From NCBI GenBank assembly GCA_036501535.1, contig DASYAE010000093.1, forward strand, positions 1 to 12,871: DNA of 12,871 nt, written 5' to 3'. The notes beneath the pieces were generated by a model. The model was not told the origin of the DNA, did no database searches, and saw only the letters and a program-made list of their open reading frames with translations. How positions within the stretch are numbered: the stretch's first letter is position 1; each line of letters begins with the position of its first letter. This document shows, in pieces, positions 7,232 to 12,871 of this stretch. This DNA comes from DASYAE01 sp036501535 (GTDB taxonomy: Bacteria; Actinomycetota; Actinomycetes; Streptomycetales; Catenulisporaceae). The translations under genes were made by a program, and so were the position numbers.

Positions 7232-7260
7232 GTCCCTCCCCCCACCCTCACCTCAGGGAC
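7232..7260 (+). promoter_or_regulatory. Inverted repeat covering the ribosome-binding site of amidohydrolase B
   Basis: GTCCCT (7232-7237) is the exact inverted complement of AGGGAC (7255-7260), with a 17-base C-rich loop. AGGGA within the right arm is the likely Shine-Dalgarno for ATG 7267 (7-nt spacing). A competing pair CTGAG (7221-7225) / CTCAG (7252-7256) uses part of the same bases. In mRNA the hairpin could hide the ribosome site and tune translation of the downstream genes. In DNA this GC-rich, a 6-bp repeat may also be chance. Confidence 0.35.
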
Positions 7261-7266
7261 GTGCGC

Positions 7267-8124
7267 ATGCGCTACATCGACATCCACACACACGTCATCT
7301 CGCCAGATACGGCGAAGTACCCGCTCGCACCGCTCGGCGGCGTCCAGTCCACCTGGTCCCGGGACCGGCCGACCACCGTCGAGCAGCTGCTCGCCGCGAT
7401 GGACGACGCAGGGGTCGAACGTGCCGCGGTCGTCCAGGCCTCCACCGCCTACTCGTTCGACAACGGCTACCTCGCCGACAGCCTCGACGCGCACGGCGAG
7501 CGGCTGCGCGGCGTCGGCTCGATCGACTTCCTGGCCGACGACGCCGTGCAGAAGCTGGACTACTGGGTCGGCGAGCGCGGCCTGATCGGCCTGCGGCTGT
7601 TCTCCACCGGCAGCACGATGCCCGAGCAGGGCGACTGGCTCGACGACCCGCGCTGCGACCCGGCCTGGAAGTGGGCCGAGTCGCACGGGGTGCCGGTCTG
7701 CCTCCAGATGCAGTCCAGCGGCATCCCGCAGCTGGAGAACGTGCTGGCCCGCTTCCCCGGCCTGACCCTCGTGCTCGACCACGCGGCGCGCCCGGTGCTC
7801 GCCGGCGGCCCGCCCTACCCGCAGGCCGCCCAGCTGTTCGCGCTGAGCCGGTTCGAGCGGATCTTCCTGAAGATCTCCTCCAACACCTTCCTGCGCGCCG
7901 AGAAGGAGGAGGGTGGCATCAGTGGCCTGATCGACGCGCTGGTCGGCCGTTTCGGGGCGAGGCGGATCGCCTGGGGCACCAACTTCCCGGCCACCAAGGG
8001 CACCATGCCGGAACTCGTCGCCTATGCCGAGCGGTCGCTGGCGCACCTGTCCGAGGCGGACCGCCGGGAGATCTTCTCCGAGACCGCGCTGCGCATCTAC
8101 CCGCAGCTCGCGAAGGCCGGGTGA
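7267..8124 (+). CDS. LigI-like amidohydrolase family protein B
   Basis: 285-residue paralog of amidohydrolase A, similar along its whole length: shared YPLAPLGG, STGSTM versus TSGSTM, AGGPPYP, RAEKE and IYPQLA/LYPALA ends. The N-terminal HxH is His7/His9 (DIHTH), and the strand-6 motif is a normal LDHAARP with His172. The C-terminal catalytic motif reads WGTNFPA instead of WGSDYPA, so the Asp that LigI-type hydrolases use for water activation is Asn239. This is the mirror image of the change in protein A. ATG 7267 is chosen over in-frame GTG 7261 because AGGGA (7255-7259) is correctly spaced for it. It ends in a 4-bp GTGA overlap with ligJ. Either it has altered chemistry, or it is a non-catalytic or complementing partner of protein A; this cannot be decided from sequence alone. 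Confidence 0.82.
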   Translation: MRYIDIHTHVISPDTAKYPLAPLGGVQSTWSRDRPTTVEQLLAAMDDAGVERAAVVQASTAYSFDNGYLADSLDAHGERLRGVGSIDFLADDAVQKLDYWVGERGLIGLRLFSTGSTMPEQGDWLDDPRCDPAWKWAESHGVPVCLQMQSSGIPQLENVLARFPGLTLVLDHAARPVLAGGPPYPQAAQLFALSRFERIFLKISSNTFLRAEKEEGGISGLIDALVGRFGARRIAWGTNFPATKGTMPELVAYAERSLAHLSEADRREIFSETALRIYPQLAKAG

Positions 8125-9164
8125 CTCCGGTGCGGATCGACATCCACGGCCACTACACCACCGCGCCGCCGCAGCTCGACGCCTTCCGCGGCCGGCAGCT
8201 GACCGACGTGAACAAGCCGCGCAAGCGGGCCATGAAGATCGGCGACGAGGAGATCACCGCGTCGCTGGCCGCCAACTTCCGGGCGATGGACGAGCGCGGC
8301 ATCGACCTGGTGCTGTTCTCGCCGCGCGCCTCCGGCATGGGCCACGACTACGGCGACGTGCTGACCAGCCGGTACTGGACCGAGGTCAACAACGACCTGA
8401 TCCACCGGGTCTGCCAGCTGCACCCGGACCGGTTCGCCCCGGTCTGCCAGCTGCCGCAGAGCCCGCTGGCCCCGCCCGAGGCATGGCTGCCCGAACTCGA
8501 GCGCTGCGTCACCGAGCTCGGCTTCGTGGGCTGCAACATCAACCCCGACATCTCCGGCGGCCTGCAGCCGTTCACCCCCTCGGTCGCGGACGAGTACTGG
8601 TACCCGCTGTGGGAGAAGATGGTCGAGCTCGACGTCCCCGGCATGCTGCACGCCAGCTCGACGCGTAACCCTGCGATGCATCTGAACGGCTCGCACTACC
8701 TGGCCTGGGACCACGCGGTCGTGGTGGAGCTGGCCGCCTCCCGGGTCTTCGAGGACTTCCCGCAGCTCAAGCTGATCGTGCCGCACGGCGGCGGGGGAGT
8801 GCCGTTCCAGTTCAACCGGCACCGCGCGCTGCACATCGCGCAGAAGGACGCGCCGTTCGAGGACGCGGTCCGGCGCATCCACTTCGACACCTCGGTCTAC
8901 GACCCGGACTCGCTGGAGATGATGATCCGCAAGGTCGGCAGCGCCAACGTGCTGTTCGGCACCGAGATGTTCGGCACCGCCAAGGGCGCGGACCCGGCCA
9001 CCGGCCGCGGCTTCGACGACGTCGGCGGGATGCTCGACGAGCTTGCGAAGTCCGGCGCGGTCACGTCGCAGGACCTTGAGGCCATCTACTCGGGCAACGC
9101 GCTACGCCTCTTCCCGCGGCTGGCCGAGCGATGGGCCCGCACGAACGAGGAGGTAGGTGTCTGA
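8121..9164 (+). CDS. ligJ: 4-oxalomesaconate hydratase (LigJ-type, amidohydrolase fold)
   Basis: Adds water to 4-oxalomesaconate to give 4-carboxy-4-hydroxy-2-oxoadipate in the protocatechuate 4,5-cleavage and gallate pathways; cytoplasmic. The 347-residue length is right for LigJ. Typical LigJ blocks can be read: IDIHGHYTTAP (6-16), LFSPRASGMGHDYG (65-78), LPQSPLAP (111-118), GFVGCNINPDISGG (134-147), PGMLHASST (173-181), IVPHGGGGVPF (219-229), LFGTEMFG (278-285) and YSGNALRLFPRL near the end. Probable zinc ligands by family are His9, His11, His177 and Glu282, with His222 in the active site. It starts at GTG 8121, which overlaps the preceding stop (GTGA) and has GAAGG (8112-8116) upstream; GTG 8130 is a less likely alternative. 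It lies immediately before the aldolase that acts on its product, which strongly supports the call. Confidence 0.9.
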   Translation: MTPVRIDIHGHYTTAPPQLDAFRGRQLTDVNKPRKRAMKIGDEEITASLAANFRAMDERGIDLVLFSPRASGMGHDYGDVLTSRYWTEVNNDLIHRVCQLHPDRFAPVCQLPQSPLAPPEAWLPELERCVTELGFVGCNINPDISGGLQPFTPSVADEYWYPLWEKMVELDVPGMLHASSTRNPAMHLNGSHYLAWDHAVVVELAASRVFEDFPQLKLIVPHGGGGVPFQFNRHRALHIAQKDAPFEDAVRRIHFDTSVYDPDSLEMMIRKVGSANVLFGTEMFGTAKGADPATGRGFDDVGGMLDELAKSGAVTSQDLEAIYSGNALRLFPRLAERWARTNEEVGV

Positions 9165-9862
9165 TGACGCAGTATCAGTCAGGTTTTGGTCCGCGCGTCG
9201 TGCGCAAGATCGAGCGCGCCGACGCCCAGACCGCCGCCGCGCTCGGCGAGCTGGGCGTGGCGACCGTGCACGAGGCCTACCGCAGGCGCGGGCTGCTGCA
9301 CGGGATCACGGCCGCCGTGCCGGGGACCCGGTTCGCCGGCCCCGCCGTCACCTGCCTCAACTATCCCGGCGACAACCTGATGCTGCACGCCGCCATCGAG
9401 GTCTGCCGCCCCGGCGACGTGCTGGTGGTCGCGGTGACGGCGCCCTCGCTGCACGGGATGCTCGGCGAGCTGGTCGCCACGTGCTGCAGGGCGCGCGGCA
9501 TCGTCGGGGTCGTGCTCGACTCGGCCGTGCGCGACGTCGACGAGCTGCGGGCGATGCAGTACCCGGTCTTCAGCCGCGGCATCACCGCGCAGGGCACGAC
9601 CAAAGCAGGCCTCGGCTGGGTCAACACCCCGGTCAGCTGCGCGGGCGCCGTCGTTTTCCCGGGCGACGTCGTGATCGGCGACAGCGACGGCGTCGTGGTC
9701 GTCGAACGCGAGGCCGCGCAGGAGACGCTGGAGGCCGCGCGCAAGCGGGCCGACCGGGAGCGGGACGTGCGCAAGAAGTACGAGGAAGGCGCGCTGACGC
9801 TCGACATGGGCACCATGCGCGACACGCTGGCGAAGGGGCGCGTCGAATATGTCGACGACTGA
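9164..9862 (+). CDS. ligK: 4-carboxy-4-hydroxy-2-oxoadipate aldolase (RraA/HMG-CHA aldolase family)
   Basis: Class II, metal-dependent aldolase of the RraA-like fold. It cleaves 4-carboxy-4-hydroxy-2-oxoadipate to pyruvate and oxaloacetate, and often also decarboxylates oxaloacetate. The protein has 232 residues, normal for the family. Key family motif: GEL at 101-103 followed by the active-site Arg123-Asp124 (SAVRDVDEL). Other family blocks are AGPAVTC (58-64), PGDVLVV (83-89), PVFSRGI (134-140), VFPGDVVIGDSDGVVVV (164-180). ATG 9164 is chosen because it overlaps the ligJ stop (TGATG) and has GAGGAGG (9147-9153) 10 nt upstream; an in-frame ATG at 9131 lies inside ligJ without such a site. 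Relatives act as oxaloacetate decarboxylases or RNase E inhibitors, but position right after ligJ makes the aldolase role very likely. Confidence 0.9.
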   Translation: MTQYQSGFGPRVVRKIERADAQTAAALGELGVATVHEAYRRRGLLHGITAAVPGTRFAGPAVTCLNYPGDNLMLHAAIEVCRPGDVLVVAVTAPSLHGMLGELVATCCRARGIVGVVLDSAVRDVDELRAMQYPVFSRGITAQGTTKAGLGWVNTPVSCAGAVVFPGDVVIGDSDGVVVVEREAAQETLEAARKRADRERDVRKKYEEGALTLDMGTMRDTLAKGRVEYVDD

Positions 9863-10862
9863 TTCCCCGCCCGGCGGCGGCGTCCGCATCGGCGTGGCGC
9901 TGCCCCAGGTCTTCTCCGACGGCCGGCCGGATCCGCAGATGATCGCGGACTACGCAGCCCGCGCGGAAAGCCTCGGCATCGACTCGCTCTGGGTGCAGTC
10001 GCAGCTGATCGGCCAGGCCGCCGTGCTCGACCCGATCACCCTGCTCGCCTTCGCGGCCGCGGCGACCGAGCGGATCAGGCTCGGCGCGTCGGTGCTGATC
10101 GCCCCGGAGTACCACCCGGTCCAGCTGGCCAAGCAGCTCTCCTCGCTGGACCGGCTCAGCGCCGGGCGGCTCACGGTCGGGCTGGGCACCGGCTCGCCCA
10201 ACTCGACCTACGAGATCAAGGGCCTTCCGCGGGACCGGGCGGTGCGCCGGCTGGTCGAGTGCATCGAGGTCATGCGCGCGCTGTGGACCGAGCCGCAGGC
10301 CTCGTACGAGGGCGACTTCTACGCCGTGGACGCCCTGCCGATGGAGCCGAAGCCGGTGCAGCGGCCCGGCCCGCCGCTCTGGCTCGGCGGCCGCAGCGAG
10401 AACGCGCTGCGCCGCGCCGCGCGCTACGGCTCCGGCTGGATGGGGCCGGGCGCCTCGACCATGGAGATGTTCCGCAGCCAGGTCGCCGAACTGCGCGGGT
10501 TCCTGGACGAAGCCGGGCGCGGCGACGCCCCGTTCACCATCGCCAAGCGGCTTTACGTCGCCGTCGAGGAGAGCGAGGCGGCGGCGCGCGAGCGGATGCG
10601 TACGCGGTTGCAGCGCTACGGCCACCAGCACGGCCAGGCCGAACAGGTCGCCGTCTACGGCACATCGGCGCAGGTGGCCGACGGCCTTGCCGCGGCCGCC
10701 GGATTCCTCGAATCGATCGAGGGCCCGGGGGACCGGCTGCTGATGCTCAGCCCGATCCACGATTTCCCCGGGCAGCTGGACGCGTTGGGCGACATTCTGC
10801 GCTCATCGGGAATTCTCGGTCGGCCTGTGCCGGCCGCCACGGGCGCGGCGCCGTCCGGATGA
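9849..10862 (+). CDS. LLM-class (luciferase-like) flavin-dependent oxidoreductase
   Basis: 337-residue TIM-barrel protein of the bacterial luciferase-like family (PF00296), using FMN or, in actinomycetes, often coenzyme F420. Readable family blocks are GVALPQ (15-20), the AARAESLGIDSLWV region, LDPITLLAFAAAATERIRLG (a conserved core), VLIAPEYHPVQLAKQLSSLD, GRLTVGLGTG, and PLWLGGRSENALRRAARYGSGW. ATG 9849 overlaps ligK by 14 bases and has GAAGGGG (9832-9838) upstream. It is the last gene of the operon. LLM proteins include monooxygenases that open rings or cleave C-N and C-S bonds, but also F420 dehydrogenases; the sequence does not decide between them. No flavin reductase is encoded nearby, so an FMNH2-dependent type would borrow one from elsewhere. 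A role in the initial oxidation of the imported substrate is inference from context. Confidence 0.85.
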   Translation: MSTTDSPPGGGVRIGVALPQVFSDGRPDPQMIADYAARAESLGIDSLWVQSQLIGQAAVLDPITLLAFAAAATERIRLGASVLIAPEYHPVQLAKQLSSLDRLSAGRLTVGLGTGSPNSTYEIKGLPRDRAVRRLVECIEVMRALWTEPQASYEGDFYAVDALPMEPKPVQRPGPPLWLGGRSENALRRAARYGSGWMGPGASTMEMFRSQVAELRGFLDEAGRGDAPFTIAKRLYVAVEESEAAARERMRTRLQRYGHQHGQAEQVAVYGTSAQVADGLAAAAGFLESIEGPGDRLLMLSPIHDFPGQLDALGDILRSSGILGRPVPAATGAAPSG

Positions 10863-10916
10863 CGCCTTTTCTGCGTGAAACGCTGAGGCCGCAAGCCCTT
10901 TGACCCCCTCGTGCCA

Positions 10917-10947
10917 TTGACATGAGCACGTAGGCGCACCATAGTAT
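10917..10947 (+). promoter_or_regulatory. Promoter of the ABC transporter gene
   Basis: A perfect TTGACA (10917-10922) is followed, after 19 bp, by TAGTAT (10942-10947), in the 164-base gap after the oxidoreductase gene. The spacer is slightly long. The -10 overlaps the first GTATAC hexamer of operator 3, so a bound regulator would block RNA polymerase. The presence of this promoter suggests that the transporter is transcribed separately from, but together with, the catabolic operon. Confidence 0.5.
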
Positions 10948-10965
10948 ACAGCGGTATACCCGCTG
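10944..10965 (+). promoter_or_regulatory. Putative operator 3 (upstream of the ABC transporter)
   Basis: Two perfect GTATAC hexamers stand 10 bp apart (10944-10949 and 10954-10959). The second is part of CAGCGGTATAC (10949-10959), the element shared with the two other promoter regions, and lies within an inverted repeat CAGCGG (10949-10954) / CCGCTG (10960-10965) around TATAC. This is the best-formed of the three sites. It overlaps the -10, which suggests repression lifted by a pathway intermediate. The regulator is not in the window. Confidence 0.6.
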
Positions 10966-11026
10966 CAGTAGCGAGGCCGTGAGGGTCCCGGCCGCGGAAG
11001 ACCCCCGGCAAGGAGGAAACGGTCCA

Positions 11027-12844
11027 GTGACCGGACTGCTCGACCAGAAGGCGACTCCCGAGGGCCTCGACTCGATCCTCGAGCTGGAGTCGATCACCAA
11101 GTCCTTCCAGCTCGGCGCCCAGGAGGTCGTCGCCGTCGACGACGTGTCGCTGGACATCGCGGCCGGCGAGGTGGTCGCGCTCATCGGCCCCAGCGGATGC
11201 GGCAAGACCACGATCATGCGCATGTGCGCCGGCTTCGACTTCCCCACCGAGGGGCGGGCCGTGTTCGAGGGCGGGCCGATCGACCGGGTCAACACCGGCG
11301 TCGGCTACCTGACCCAGGAGGCGGACCTCTTCCCCTGGATGACCCTGGCCCAGAACGTCGAGTTCCCGCTGCGCATACTCGGCGTCCCCAAAGCCGAGCG
11401 GGACCGGAGGGTCGCCGCGTACCTGGAGCTGGTGGGCCTGTCAGGCTTCGAAGACCATTATCCCCGGCAGCTGTCCGGCGGCATGCGCCAGCGCGGCGCG
11501 CTGGCCCGCACGATGATCTACGAGCCGAACCTCATCCTCATGGACGAGCCGTTCGCCAGCCTCGACACCCCGACCCGGCTCATGCTGCACGACGAGCTGC
11601 TGCGGCTGCTCGCCGAGCGCCCGAAGACCGTGGTGCTGGTGACGCACGACATCACCGAGGCGATCGCGCTGGCCGACCGGGTCGTGGTGATCGGCCGGCG
11701 GCCCGGGCGGGTCAAGGCGATCATCGACATCGACCTGCCCCGCCCGCGCACCAGCACCGGCATCGTGAACCTGGAAGGCTACAAGGACGTTTACAACCGG
11801 GTCTGGGCGGGCCTGCAGCGCGAGTTCGTCGAGGGCGACGACACCGACGGCGCCGCCGTGCGCCGCGAGCTGCCGCCGCCGCTCGGCGCGCCGCGCAAGC
11901 GCCGGGACCGCCCGGCCGCCGACCGGCGCAGCCCGGACGAGCGCGCCTCCCCGGCCCCGACCGCCTCGGCGGCCGCCTTCAAGCCGTCCGACAAGGACGC
12001 GACGACGGCCCGGCGCAGACCGCGCCGCCGGCTGACCGACTCGGCGGTGTTCATCGCCTCCTGCCGGCTGCTGTTCGTCGCGGCGGTGCTCGGGCTCTGG
12101 CAGCTGCTGTCCTCGACCAAGGTGCTCTCCCCGCTGCTGTTCAGCGCCCCCTCCGGGGTGTTCTCCGCGCTGTGGGACCTGATCAAGGGCGACACGGTGT
12201 TCGGCACCACGGTCTACACCAACCTGGCCACCACGCTGCAGGAGATGGCGCTCGGCTACGTCGTCGGCGCCGCGGCGGGCGTGCTGTGCGGGTTCGTGCT
12301 CGGCCGCACCCAGTGGCTGGCCCGGGTGTTCGAGCCGCTGATCCTGGCCGCCTACTCGGTGCCGAAGGTGGCGCTCGCACCGGTCTTCATCGTGCTGCTG
12401 GGCATCGGCACCCGGTCGAAGGTCGCCATCGTCGGCCTCGAGCTGTTCTTCATCGTGTTCTTCAACGCCTTCGTCGGCGTGCGCGACGTCAAGGAGGACT
12501 TCGTCCGGCAGGCCGCGATCAACGGCGCCGGCCGGCTGTCCATCCTGCGCAACGTCATCCTGCCCAGCGCGCTGCCCTCGATCATGATGGGCCTCAAGCT
12601 CGGCGTGCCGTTCGCCATGATCGGCGCGGTCATCGGCGAGTTCATCGCCGCCAGCAACGGCCTCGGCTGGTTCGTCATCAACGCCGCGAACAACTTCGAC
12701 AGCGCTCAGCTGTTCGCCGGCCTCATCGTGCTCCTGATCGTCGTCTGGGTCCTCAGCCAGGCGATGCAGGTGGTCGAGCGGGTCGCGGTGCCCTGGACGG
12801 GCACGCGGCAGCGCTCCGCGCGCAGCCGGCCCGCCGGCCGCTGA
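11027..12844 (+). CDS. NitT/TauT-type ABC importer, ATPase-permease fusion
   Basis: 605-residue single polypeptide combining both halves of a nitrate/sulfonate/taurine-type (SsuB-SsuC-like) importer. The ATPase domain (about 20-265) has Walker A GPSGCGKT (54-61), a Q-loop (LTQEADLFPW, about 95-104), signature LSGGMRQR (149-156), Walker B LILMDEP (169-175) and H-loop His207. A Pro/Arg/Asp-rich, probably disordered linker (about 270-335) joins it to a permease domain with about six spans (first near 340-362). The permease carries an EAA-type coupling loop (AAINGAG...LPSALPSIMMGL, about 496-523). The GTG at 11027 has AAGGAGG (11010-11016) 10 nt upstream; an in-frame start at 10979 has none. These importers normally have separate ATPase, permease and binding-protein genes. 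Here the first two are fused and no secreted binding protein is in the window. It likely imports the pathway's substrate, which is inferred from the shared operator. Confidence 0.92.
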   Translation: MTGLLDQKATPEGLDSILELESITKSFQLGAQEVVAVDDVSLDIAAGEVVALIGPSGCGKTTIMRMCAGFDFPTEGRAVFEGGPIDRVNTGVGYLTQEADLFPWMTLAQNVEFPLRILGVPKAERDRRVAAYLELVGLSGFEDHYPRQLSGGMRQRGALARTMIYEPNLILMDEPFASLDTPTRLMLHDELLRLLAERPKTVVLVTHDITEAIALADRVVVIGRRPGRVKAIIDIDLPRPRTSTGIVNLEGYKDVYNRVWAGLQREFVEGDDTDGAAVRRELPPPLGAPRKRRDRPAADRRSPDERASPAPTASAAAFKPSDKDATTARRRPRRRLTDSAVFIASCRLLFVAAVLGLWQLLSSTKVLSPLLFSAPSGVFSALWDLIKGDTVFGTTVYTNLATTLQEMALGYVVGAAAGVLCGFVLGRTQWLARVFEPLILAAYSVPKVALAPVFIVLLGIGTRSKVAIVGLELFFIVFFNAFVGVRDVKEDFVRQAAINGAGRLSILRNVILPSALPSIMMGLKLGVPFAMIGAVIGEFIAASNGLGWFVINAANNFDSAQLFAGLIVLLIVVWVLSQAMQVVERVAVPWTGTRQRSARSRPAGR

Positions 12845-12863
12845 CCGCCCGCGATCCGGGCGG
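12845..12863 (+). terminator. Hairpin terminator after the ABC gene
   Basis: Immediately after the stop codon, CCGCCCG (12845-12851) and CGGGCGG (12857-12863) form a perfect 7-bp stem with a 5-base loop (CGATC). There is no T-run, but such hairpins often serve as terminators in actinomycetes. The window ends eight bases later, so a binding-protein gene further downstream, perhaps separately transcribed, cannot be excluded. Confidence 0.5.
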
Positions 12864-12871
12864 CGCGCCGG

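Noticed and set aside
7144..8046. 300-codon minus-strand frame opposite amidohydrolase B
   Set aside because: Antisense shadow; the plus strand carries the well-defined hydrolase with catalytic motifs.
9633..10760. 375-codon minus-strand frame opposite ligK and the oxidoreductase
   Set aside because: Spans two real genes in antisense and is Arg/Ala/Gly/Asp-rich without motifs.
10873..10883. Possible terminator hairpin (GCGT-GAA-ACGC) after the oxidoreductase gene
   Set aside because: Only a 4-bp stem with no T-run; too weak to support as a terminator.
1..12871. tRNA, rRNA, CRISPR arrays, insertion sequences or attachment sites
   Set aside because: None seen on reading both strands: no regularly spaced repeats, transposase genes or terminal inverted repeats.

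Overview
The window is very GC-rich DNA with dense, overlapping genes, GTG starts and G/C-biased third codon positions. It also carries a type VII secretion (WXG100-type) gene pair. Together these point to an actinomycete (Actinomycetota, Streptomyces/Catenulispora-like). The exact genus cannot be read from the sequence.

Layout. (1) Positions 1-1043, minus strand: a two-gene type VII secretion unit. A small EspC/WXG100-like protein is followed by a larger WXG protein that runs off the left edge. (2) 1044-1504: divergent intergenic region. (3) 1505-4259, plus strand: tcuA-tcuB, a flavoprotein dehydrogenase and its Fe-S/membrane electron-transfer partner of the tricarballylate-utilisation type. 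(4) 4260-4424: a promoter region. (5) 4425-10862, plus strand: a seven-gene, mostly overlapping operon. Its order is LigI-like amidohydrolase A, 4,5-dihydroxyphthalate-decarboxylase-like A, a second such decarboxylase-like protein, LigI-like amidohydrolase B, 4-oxalomesaconate hydratase (ligJ), 4-carboxy-4-hydroxy-2-oxoadipate aldolase (ligK), and a luciferase-like flavin oxidoreductase. (6) 10863-11026: a second promoter region. (7) 11027-12844: a NitT/TauT-type ABC importer whose ATPase and permease are fused in one polypeptide, followed by a hairpin terminator.

How it fits together. LigJ and LigK together turn 4-oxalomesaconate into pyruvate plus oxaloacetate, so the lower end of the pathway is well supported. 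The two LigI-like hydrolases could open a lactone or pyrone such as 2-pyrone-4,6-dicarboxylate to give 4-oxalomesaconate. The decarboxylase-like pair, the TcuAB dehydrogenase and the flavin monooxygenase would act upstream, and the ABC protein would import the substrate. No ring-cleavage dioxygenase is present, and neither is a LigC-type dehydrogenase. The substrate is therefore unknown, and the cluster may encode an undescribed route for a polycarboxylated aromatic, heteroaromatic or alicyclic acid into 4-oxalomesaconate.

Two sequence-level observations stand out. An 11-base motif, CAGCKGTATRC, often with a second GTATAC-like hexamer 10 or 20 bp away, lies in all three catabolic promoter regions. 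This implies one shared regulator encoded outside the window. The two LigI-like paralogs have reciprocal substitutions at catalytic positions: one loses the His of the LDH motif, the other loses the Asp of the WGSD motif.
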